Shown here: piece by piece, positions 23,170 through 28,897 of the stretch
How positions within the stretch are numbered: the first letter of the stretch is position 1
Layout of the letters: the number at the start of each line of letters is the position of its first letter
Assembly: GCA_049314715.1 (NCBI GenBank)
Contig: JBMOEL010000007.1
Location: 1-28,897 of the forward strand
Direction: 5' to 3'
DNA length: 28,897 bases
Source of the DNA: JAFLDD01 sp049314715
GTDB lineage: Bacteria > Pseudomonadota > Alphaproteobacteria > Rickettsiales > UBA3002
Notes under the pieces: model-generated
Seen by the model: only the letters and a program-made list of their open reading frames with translations
Database searches by the model: none
What the model was told of the DNA's origin: nothing
Program-made: the position numbers and the translations under genes

Positions 23170-24183
23170 CTAGCGCGCTGGTTGTGCTGCGTCAATCAAC
23201 TCTAATACTTTCCAATCCAGTTTTGATAAGGGCAATTTTTGCAGTGCGTCTTTTGTGTGCCAGTTGGGGCTGTTGCTGGCAGCAGTTTTGACCAACACAA
23301 CCTCTGCTTCTACTTTGAAATGCGAGTAGATATGCGCCAATTTGCCGATTTTTTTGGCATTTTTTGGCGCTGTGCCGACTTGTTCAAACCCGTAGAGGCC
23401 GCCAAGCAATTTTGTATCGCGCGCTTCCAAAAATAGTCGGCCCTTACTGTCCTGCCTTACGAGAATAAAGAGTTTTTTCGTTGGAATGGATTTCTTTACC
23501 TTTGCCGCAGGGTAGGCGGTGGGGTTCGTGCGACCTTTACATATCTGCATGGCGGGACATTCTTTGCATTTGGGTGCTTTGGGTGTGCAAATCATCGACC
23601 CCACATCCATCATCGCCTGATTATAATCGAAGGGGTTTTCGCGATTCAATAATCGCTCTGCATACTCCCATAAATCTTTGTCATTTTTCTGAGCGAAGAT
23701 ACGCGCGACCACACGTTTCACATTCGCTTCTAGCACGGGGTAGGGCTTTTTATAGGCGAATGCCAATATTGCGTGCGCGGTATTCTTGCCAATGCCTGGG
23801 AGTTCGATGAGTGCTTCGAAGTTGTCGGGCAATGCAGGTGCGGTCTGCTGTGCGGCTTTGTGCAAATTCACCGCGCGGCGATAATAGCCCATGCCTTCCC
23901 ACGCTTTGAGCAGTTTGGGCAGTGGTGCGCGGGCAAGCGCGCTGACGGTCGGGAATTGGCGCAGGAACTGGCCATAATAGCGGTCACGCACGGTGGCGAC
24001 CTGCGTTTGCTGCAACATCACCTCACTGACCCAAATATGGTAGGCATCCGGCGTCGTGCGCCATGGTAGGTCGTGGCGGCCATGCAGCTGATACCAGATA
24101 TCAAGTGCCCTGTGGAAACCAAGAATTTCACTCGGTTTTATTTGCGGCGCTGTTTTTCTACTGCTAGAACGTTGTTTCATCAT
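23170..24183 (-). CDS. mutY: A/G-specific adenine glycosylase
   Basis: Base-excision repair enzyme that removes adenine opposite 8-oxoguanine. The 337-residue protein has the catalytic Glu54 in WVSEVMLQQTQVATV, the helix-hairpin-helix LPGIGKNTAHAILAFA (128-143) and the iron-sulfur cluster cysteines Cys199, Cys206, Cys209 and Cys215 (C-x6-C-x2-C-x5-C). A C-terminal NUDIX-like 8-oxoG recognition domain follows. The position normally Asp in LDGNVKRV is Glu152 here (VLEANVKRV). ATG at 24183 or 24180 is the likely start; the longer open frame upstream runs antisense through thiC and is not credible. Only 21 bp separate it from divergent thiC. Confidence 0.93.
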   Translation of the reverse strand: MMKQRSSSRKTAPQIKPSEILGFHRALDIWYQLHGRHDLPWRTTPDAYHIWVSEVMLQQTQVATVRDRYYGQFLRQFPTVSALARAPLPKLLKAWEGMGYYRRAVNLHKAAQQTAPALPDNFEALIELPGIGKNTAHAILAFAYKKPYPVLEANVKRVVARIFAQKNDKDLWEYAERLLNRENPFDYNQAMMDVGSMICTPKAPKCKECPAMQICKGRTNPTAYPAAKVKKSIPTKKLFILVRQDSKGRLFLEARDTKLLGGLYGFEQVGTAPKNAKKIGKLAHIYSHFKVEAEVVLVKTAASNSPNWHTKDALQKLPLSKLDWKVLELIDAAQPAR

Positions 24184-24204
24184 TTCTGACTCTACGAGGA
24201 ACCC

Positions 24205-26049
24205 ATGTCGCAAGCAACTGCTACCAAAAAAACTGTTCTCAAGAATCCCCCACCGCTCGACGCATCTCAGCCCTTCGGTGTGACCGTGGGCGGATTGACG
24301 GGTTCGCGTAAACGTTATGTTGCGGGCAGCGAACGCTTGGGTGATGTGAAAGTAGCGATGCGTGAAATTGTGCTCGCCGAAACATCGGGCGAAGCGCCGC
24401 TCACGGTCTATGACTGCTCGGGGCCTTATACGGATAAGGATACGAAAATCGACATCACGAAGGGTCTTAAGACCCTGCGTCAGGGGTGGATTGAGGGGCG
24501 CGGGGATGTGGAGCGTTATGAAGGCCGCAGCACCAAGCCGGAAGATAACGGCTATAAGTCGCACCAGAAAATTGAGGTGATGGAATTCCCGAACCTCGTG
24601 CGCAAGCCGTTGCGCGCCAAAGCAGGCAGCAACGTCACGCAAATGCATTATGCGAAAAAGGGCATCATCACCCCTGAAATGGAATATATCGCCATTCGCG
24701 AAAATGAAGGCGGCAACTCGCATATCACGCCCGAATTTGTTCGTGACGAAGTGGCGCGGGGGCGTGCGATTATCCCCGCGAATATCAACCACCCTGAGTT
24801 GGAGCCGATGATTATTGGCCGCGGTTTCAAGGTGAAAATTAACGGCAATATCGGTAACTCGGCGATTACCTCGAGCATCGCCGAAGAAGTTGAGAAAATG
24901 GTGTGGGCGACGCGTTGGGGTGCCGACACGATTATGGATTTATCGACGGGCAAAAACATTCACGCGACGCGCGAATGGATTTTGCGTAACGCGGCGGTGC
25001 CTGTGGGCACGGTGCCGATTTATCAGGCGCTGGAAAAAGTCGGTGGTATTGCTGAAGACCTGACATGGGAAATTTTCCGCGACACGCTGATTGAGCAAGC
25101 CGAGCAGGGCGTGGATTATTTCACCATTCACGCGGGTGTGCGCTTGCCGTTTGTGCCGCTCACCGAAAAGCGCGTGACGGGCATTGTCTCGCGCGGCGGT
25201 TCGATTCACGCGAAATGGTGTATTGCGCACCATAAGGAAAACTTCACCTACACGCATTTCGAAGAAATCTGCGAAATCATGAAAGCCTATGACGTGAGCT
25301 TCTCACTGGGTGATGGTTTGCGCCCAGGGTCGATTGCGGACGCGAATGATGCCGCACAATTTGCGGAGCTGAAAACATTGGGTGAACTCACCAAAGTGGC
25401 GTGGAAGCATGATTGCCAAGTGATGATTGAAGGCCCCGGCCACGTGCCGATGCACAAAATCAAAGAGAATATGGATAAGCAACTTGAGGCCTGCCACGAA
25501 GCGCCGTTCTATACGCTTGGGCCGCTGACCACCGATATTGCACCGGGTTATGACCATATCACCAGCGCGATTGGCGCGGCGATGATTGGGTGGTTCGGCA
25601 CGGCGATGTTGTGCTACGTGACGCCGAAAGAACACCTTGGTTTGCCCGACCGTGACGATGTGAAAGAAGGCGTGATTGCCTATAAAATTGCGGCACACGC
25701 CGCCGATTTGGCGAAGGGGCACCCCAGCACCCAAAACCGTGACGACGCGTTAAGCCGCGCGCGTTTTGAGTTTAGGTGGGAGGATCAGTTTAATTTGAGT
25801 TTAGACCCCGACACAGCACGCGCCTATCACGACGAAACCTTGCCCGCCGACGGCGCAAAGGTGGCGCATTTTTGCAGCATGTGCGGGCCCAAATTCTGCA
25901 GCATGAAAATTTCGCAAGAGGTGCGTGAGTTTGCGAAAGTGGCGAATAATGCTGCACCCGTTGCTGCAGAAGCCGCCGACGCAGGCATGGCCGAAATGAG
26001 CGAAAAGTTCAAGGCTGAGGGAAGCGAGATTTATAAGAAGGTGAGTTAG
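24205..26049 (+). CDS. thiC: Phosphomethylpyrimidine synthase
   Basis: Radical-SAM enzyme converting aminoimidazole ribotide to the HMP-P pyrimidine of thiamine; cytoplasmic, with a [4Fe-4S] cluster. The 614-residue protein has the N-terminal ThiC-associated domain (PFGVTVGGLTGSRKRYV), the central barrel with GADTIMDLSTGKNIHATREWI and GPGHVPMHKI, and the C-terminal cluster motif CSMCGPKFC (Cys557, Cys560, Cys565). The start has ACGAGGA 5 bp upstream. There is no room for a TPP riboswitch between it and mutY, and I see no THI-box sequence in the preceding 200 bp. Confidence 0.98.
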   Translation: MSQATATKKTVLKNPPPLDASQPFGVTVGGLTGSRKRYVAGSERLGDVKVAMREIVLAETSGEAPLTVYDCSGPYTDKDTKIDITKGLKTLRQGWIEGRGDVERYEGRSTKPEDNGYKSHQKIEVMEFPNLVRKPLRAKAGSNVTQMHYAKKGIITPEMEYIAIRENEGGNSHITPEFVRDEVARGRAIIPANINHPELEPMIIGRGFKVKINGNIGNSAITSSIAEEVEKMVWATRWGADTIMDLSTGKNIHATREWILRNAAVPVGTVPIYQALEKVGGIAEDLTWEIFRDTLIEQAEQGVDYFTIHAGVRLPFVPLTEKRVTGIVSRGGSIHAKWCIAHHKENFTYTHFEEICEIMKAYDVSFSLGDGLRPGSIADANDAAQFAELKTLGELTKVAWKHDCQVMIEGPGHVPMHKIKENMDKQLEACHEAPFYTLGPLTTDIAPGYDHITSAIGAAMIGWFGTAMLCYVTPKEHLGLPDRDDVKEGVIAYKIAAHAADLAKGHPSTQNRDDALSRARFEFRWEDQFNLSLDPDTARAYHDETLPADGAKVAHFCSMCGPKFCSMKISQEVREFAKVANNAAPVAAEAADAGMAEMSEKFKAEGSEIYKKVS

Positions 26050-26126
26050 CCCTTACGCAAAACCAGCGATATTATTTAGAAGAATGACATGTTGCATTTT
26101 GAAAACTCAAAAAAGTTTAAGCATTC

Positions 26127-26660
26127 TTAGTATTGAGGAATAGATTTTTCTGCGACAGCTTCCCTGATTTCAGCCACCAGACCACGTTTCTCAGCCAGTT
26201 GGTTAATCGCATCAACTAGTGGTTCATGAGATGGGAATGTTGCACCATAATAGTTCCCATACCTTGTGCAGCTAAAATCACTTTCAGATAGTTGTCCGCA
26301 TAATGAGCCATAAACAAAACTTTGTGCTGCAACAGATTGAGAAAATAATTCTTGTAATCTGTCGTCCGGTGAGAATTCGGACCCTGCGTCCTCTGGTCTG
26401 TTTCGGTCTTTGACGCTGATTTTCAATTGAACCCTTGGCCCGTCACTTTCGGTTCCATATTTAAGGCTTGAAAAGGGTTTATCCTTATCATTAATAGGAG
26501 GTTCTATGTTGGGGGCGCCCAGATAATCCCTAAATTCTTTTTTGAACAAAATACTTATGGCTTTTGCACATTGAGCTGGTGTTACTGTATTTAAGTTGAG
26601 TGCTCCTTCTACGCGCCCTTTACTGTATATTTCACTAGTTGGATTCTGTGGTTGCATCAT
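26127..26660 (-). CDS. Unrecognised 177-residue protein
   Basis: I do not recognise this soluble protein, which has no signal peptide or membrane segment. It has a Cys- and Phe-containing helical first part (TPAQCAKAISILFKKEFRDYL), a Pro/Asp/Lys-rich middle (PPINDKDKPFSS), and SFVYGSLCGQLSESDFSC followed by TRYGNYYGATFPSHEPLVD. GAGGGG precedes the start, which could be either ATG of an ATGATG pair (26660 or 26657). It is strongly AT-rich compared with thiC and converges with it across 77 bp. An inverted repeat AAGAATG/CATTCTT (26080-26128) spans that gap. No CtrA-type box is seen upstream. Confidence 0.72.
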   Translation of the reverse strand: MMQPQNPTSEIYSKGRVEGALNLNTVTPAQCAKAISILFKKEFRDYLGAPNIEPPINDKDKPFSSLKYGTESDGPRVQLKISVKDRNRPEDAGSEFSPDDRLQELFSQSVAAQSFVYGSLCGQLSESDFSCTRYGNYYGATFPSHEPLVDAINQLAEKRGLVAEIREAVAEKSIPQY

Positions 26661-26881
26661 TTTTACCCCTCTTATTCAAGTACTAAGTATAAACATTACA
26701 TGAAGTAAATGTATGACAATTATATGAAGATAGTGTTTTATAATCTACTTAATCGCAATCGTTGTTATGCATACATCGTGTCAATATACTTGCTATCAAT
26801 CGGAGATCGCATAAAAACATACAAAGCCTGCGTGTATCAAGAATCGCGGATGAGTTTTTAAACACAACCTAACCTAATACT
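26661..26881. other. AT-rich divergent intergenic region
   Basis: This stretch holds the promoters of the orphan at 26660 and probably of the hydrolase at 26882. I find no gene, terminator or convincing repeat, and no TTAA-N7-TTAA site. Confidence 0.5.
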
Positions 26882-27763
26882 ATGACCTTCACCAAAACTC
26901 CCTACATCATCCCGCCATTTGCTGAGGTGGAAAAGACGGTGCGCGGGGCAATGAATGACGAGATTTACCAAAAATATGTGGCGCGGTTGGAGGCAGCAAC
27001 GGATGTTGCGGTGTCGTCCATCACCTACCTGAGCGATGGGTTGAAGGTCACGGGGCTCGAGGTGCTGCCCGAGTTTGCGGCGGGCGAGAAGGCGCCACTG
27101 ATTGTTTACAATCGTGGTGGCAACCGCGATTTTGGTGGCTTGTCGGCGGCGCAAATTATCAACCTGCTTTTGCCGATGGCGCGCAGCTTACGCGGCGGGG
27201 TGTTGGCCAGTAATTACCGTGGTAATATGGGCAGCGAAGGCCGCGAGGAATTTGGCGGTGCGGATGTGAATGACGTGCTGCGCCTGATTGAGATTGGCCA
27301 GCAGCAGCCATGGTGGGACGGGAAGAATATCTTCATGCTGGGCTGGTCACGCGGGGGGATGATGACGTATCGTGCGATAGCCGAAGGCGCGCCGATTACG
27401 GCGGCCGCCATTGGTGCGGGCGTGGCCGATTTATTTGAGTCGTCGCTGGCGCGGCCAGAGATGGAAGAAAAGGTCTATGCGCAACTCGTGCCGCATTACA
27501 CGCCTGAGAATCGTAAGGCATTGCTGCGCGAACGCTCGGCACTGTGTTGGCCAGAGAAAATCACCGTGCCATTGCTGTTGCTGCATGGGGATGCAGACAC
27601 CAAAGTGGGTGTGGTGCATGCGCGGCGCATGCATGAAGCGCTCAGCGCGCTGGGGCGCAGCGTGAAATATATCGAATTCCCCAATGGTGGGCATGGCTTG
27701 ATGCGCGAGAATGAAACCGTGATGTGCGAAGTGGCTGCGTGGTTCACGGCGCATCGCACATGA
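26882..27763 (+). CDS. Alpha/beta hydrolase, prolyl-oligopeptidase-like
   Basis: Probable serine hydrolase or peptidase of the S9/dienelactone hydrolase type; no signal peptide, so likely cytoplasmic. The 293-residue protein has a complete catalytic triad: Ser156 in MLGWSRGGMM, Asp239 in LLHGDADTKV, and His271 in NGGHGLM. APLIVYNRGGNRDFGG (71-86) would form the oxyanion region. The substrate cannot be deduced. No clear ribosome binding site precedes the ATG at 26882; an internal ATG at residue 24 is an alternative. Codon use and GC match the core genome, unlike the neighbouring orphan. Confidence 0.87.
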   Translation: MTFTKTPYIIPPFAEVEKTVRGAMNDEIYQKYVARLEAATDVAVSSITYLSDGLKVTGLEVLPEFAAGEKAPLIVYNRGGNRDFGGLSAAQIINLLLPMARSLRGGVLASNYRGNMGSEGREEFGGADVNDVLRLIEIGQQQPWWDGKNIFMLGWSRGGMMTYRAIAEGAPITAAAIGAGVADLFESSLARPEMEEKVYAQLVPHYTPENRKALLRERSALCWPEKITVPLLLLHGDADTKVGVVHARRMHEALSALGRSVKYIEFPNGGHGLMRENETVMCEVAAWFTAHRT

Positions 27764-27823
27764 GGGGCTGGACGCAGCACTATTCATGCGCTAAATCTGG
27801 TGGCGCGCACGAGGAGAAATCAT

Positions 27824-28060
27824 ATGAAAGAATATAAAGCCTACGTTTATCAAGAGTCGCTGCTGGGGTCGTTGTTCCTTGGCCAGTCGAAGATTGACCC
27901 TGACAAGTTCACCAAGTCGCTCAACGAGCATGCGTTGCAGGGTTGGAAGGTCATTGAGATTGTGCGCGAGACGCGGCGCATGCTGCTCTTCTGGTCGCGG
28001 GAGGCATTCCTTGTCATCATGGAGCGCGATCGCAGACCTGCGCCTCATGGAGCAAACTAA
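27824..28060 (+). CDS. DUF4177-like small protein
   Basis: A 78-residue protein starting MKEYKAYVYQE and containing LNEHALQGWKVIEIV, the core of the DUF4177 pattern (xLNxLGxxGWExV), then a hydrophobic strand FLVIMERD. The family's function is unknown to me. GAGGAG at 27811-27816 fixes the start at 27824; the upstream in-frame ATG at 27800 lacks a site. Its stop overlaps the next start by one base (TAATG). Confidence 0.8.
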   Translation: MKEYKAYVYQESLLGSLFLGQSKIDPDKFTKSLNEHALQGWKVIEIVRETRRMLLFWSREAFLVIMERDRRPAPHGAN

Positions 28061-28281
28061 TGGAATTTATTATCTACTTTGTCATCATCGTCATTGTGAT
28101 CACGGACGTGTATGTTGCGCAGAAGCTGATGGCCAAGCGCAAGTCGCTCGACCTCACTAATCCTGAAGATGTGAAAAAGGATAAGGCACTACGCATCGCG
28201 GTTCCCGCCGTGTTGTTTTATAGCTTTGTGATTGCGGTCGGGCTTATCTACTTCGTCAAGCCGCTATTGGTTGCGGGCTAA
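28060..28281 (+). CDS. Two-helix membrane protein of unknown function
   Basis: A 73-residue protein with two membrane segments, about residues 2-20 and 47-68, joined by a basic, charged loop (AQKLMAKRKSLDLTNPEDVKKDKALR). I do not recognise the family. The start codon overlaps the stop of the DUF4177 gene (TAATG), so the two are probably translated together and may act together. The last 18 bp overlap the end of the DUF2256 gene on the other strand. Confidence 0.75.
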   Translation: MEFIIYFVIIVIVITDVYVAQKLMAKRKSLDLTNPEDVKKDKALRIAVPAVLFYSFVIAVGLIYFVKPLLVAG

Positions 28282-28404
28282 CTTACAGCGCTGCGAGCAG
28301 TATTTTACCTGCTCCCACACTCGTTCCCATTTTTTGCGCCAGCTGAACGGGCGCCCACATGCCGCGCACATTTTCTGCGGCAAATTGGGTTTTTTATGCG
28401 TCAT
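28264..28404 (-). CDS. DUF2256 protein (46 residues)
   Basis: A very short gene easily missed. The product begins MTHKKPNLPQKMCAACGRPF and continues with SWRKKWERVWEQVKYCSQRC, matching the DUF2256 pattern: CxxC (Cys13, Cys16), GRPFxWRKKWxxxW, then YCSxxC (Cys36, Cys40). The four cysteines probably bind zinc. Function is unknown. Its ATG shares one base with the mscL stop (TAATG), so it is likely translated by coupling from the mscL mRNA. Its 3' end overlaps the convergent two-helix gene. Confidence 0.9.
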   Translation of the reverse strand: MTHKKPNLPQKMCAACGRPFSWRKKWERVWEQVKYCSQRCKLARNQ

Positions 28405-28826
28405 TACTTCTTCAGCGCGTCGCGGATTTCGCGCAACAATAGCACGTCTTCTGGCGTTGGTGTGGGCGCTGCGGCTTCGGCCTTCACCAGCTTCTCTTTC
28501 AGCTTGTTCACGTTCTTCACCAGAATGAACACGACGAACGCGACAATCAAGAATTTGATGATGGCGTTGATGAACAGGCCATACATGATGAGTGGTGCGC
28601 CAGCTTTTTTCGCCTCATCGAGCGAGCCATATTCGCCCATGGAGAGGTCGAAATAGTAGTTCGAGAAGTCGATACCGCCGATGAACATGCCGATGATGGG
28701 GTTAATGATGTCGGACACGAGTGAGCCGACAATCGCCGTGAATGCCGCGCCGATGATGATACCCACCGCCATGTCGAGTACGTTGCCTTTGGCGATGAAT
28801 GCTTTGAATTCGTTGAGTACGGACAT
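28404..28826 (-). CDS. mscL: Large-conductance mechanosensitive channel
   Basis: Homopentameric inner-membrane channel that opens under hypo-osmotic shock. The 140-residue protein has the N-terminal amphipathic helix and first membrane helix (FKAFIAKGNVLDMAVGIIIGAAFTAIVGSLV), the short periplasmic loop, the second membrane helix (FINAIIKFLIVAFVVFILVK) and the C-terminal helical bundle ending LLLREIRDALKK. Length is typical (about 136). AAAGGAG precedes the ATG. The tRNA-Gly 3' end is only 20 bp upstream on the same strand. Confidence 0.97.
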   Translation of the reverse strand: MSVLNEFKAFIAKGNVLDMAVGIIIGAAFTAIVGSLVSDIINPIIGMFIGGIDFSNYYFDLSMGEYGSLDEAKKAGAPLIMYGLFINAIIKFLIVAFVVFILVKNVNKLKEKLVKAEAAAPTPTPEDVLLLREIRDALKK

Positions 28827-28846
28827 GTGGGACTCCTTTCAATAAG

Positions 28847-28897
28847 TGGAGCGGGTGAAGGGAATCGAACCCTCGTATGCAGCTTGGGAAGCTGCCG
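28847..28897 (-). tRNA. tRNA-Gly (CCC), 5' part beyond the window
   Basis: Read on the minus strand, the last 51 bases give anticodon stem GCAGC/GCTGC around the loop TTCCCAA (anticodon CCC, reading GGG), a T arm AGGG-TTCGATT-CCCT, the acceptor 3' strand CACCCGC, the discriminator T and an encoded CCA at 28849-28847. The D arm and 5' acceptor strand lie outside the window. Confidence 0.95.

Noticed and set aside
24000..24204. TPP riboswitch before thiC
   Set aside because: The conserved THI-box core was not found by eye, and the non-coding space is only 21 bp.
24184..24792. Long upstream extension of the mutY open frame (540 residues in total)
   Set aside because: It runs antisense through the start of thiC, which has full family similarity from its own ATG. 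MutY similarity begins only after 24183 and the resulting 337-residue length is normal.
1..28897. CRISPR array, insertion sequence with transposase, integrase or phage genes
   Set aside because: No regularly spaced repeats and no transposase, integrase or phage structural protein were seen on either strand.

Overview
The window is a compact, gene-dense chromosomal segment of an alphaproteobacterium. Four things support this: the fatty-acid/cell-wall order acpP-fabF-mltG, a DivL-type pseudo-histidine kinase with tyrosine at the phospho-acceptor position, promoter-like sites of the form TTAA-N7-TTAA (the binding pattern of the alphaproteobacterial master regulator CtrA), and a short flagellin of the Caulobacter size class. 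Housekeeping genes have moderate to fairly high GC. Scattered unrecognised genes are visibly more AT-rich. I cannot name the genus.

Layout. 1-3138: a structured leader, then acpP, fabF, a DUF1653 gene and mltG, with two copies of a double-hairpin intergenic repeat. 3135-6572: an accessory island of two large unrecognised genes on the minus strand. A decayed second copy of the mltG 3' end lies between them, and each gene has a similar upstream region holding a CtrA-type box. 6904-9362: an OmpA-like periplasmic/outer-membrane protein, then a WrbA-like flavoprotein divergent from a LysR regulator. 9454-14765: a TauE-type exporter, a small orphan, ferredoxin-NADP reductase with folD, an acyl-CoA synthetase and another small orphan. 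14880-19239: ahcY, divL and purU. 19281-20354: an M48-like soluble zinc peptidase behind a third CtrA-type box. 20364-26049: yggT, flagellin, gltA, mutY and thiC. 26127-28897: a small orphan, an alpha/beta hydrolase, DUF4177 with a two-TM protein, a DUF2256 gene of 46 codons, mscL, and the 3' part of a tRNA-Gly(CCC).

How the parts fit. Most core genes are ordinary metabolism: fatty acids, one-carbon and methyl-cycle steps through folD, purU and ahcY, thiamine, citrate entry, and DNA repair. The unusual part is the set of lineage-specific genes placed between them. Three of these (3135-4505, 4929-6572, 19281-20354) carry a CtrA-type box with a TTAAAT/TTAGAT/TTATTT hexamer 10-11 bp downstream. 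divL, whose product controls CtrA activity in Caulobacter, is in the same window. The two large genes share a promoter region, a weak peptidoglycan-binding-like core and Ala/Pro-rich linkers, and each lies tail-to-tail with an mltG 3' end. This suggests a segmental duplication followed by fast divergence. I regard this putative CtrA-controlled, cell-surface-related orphan set as the best candidate for something undescribed; its function is unknown.
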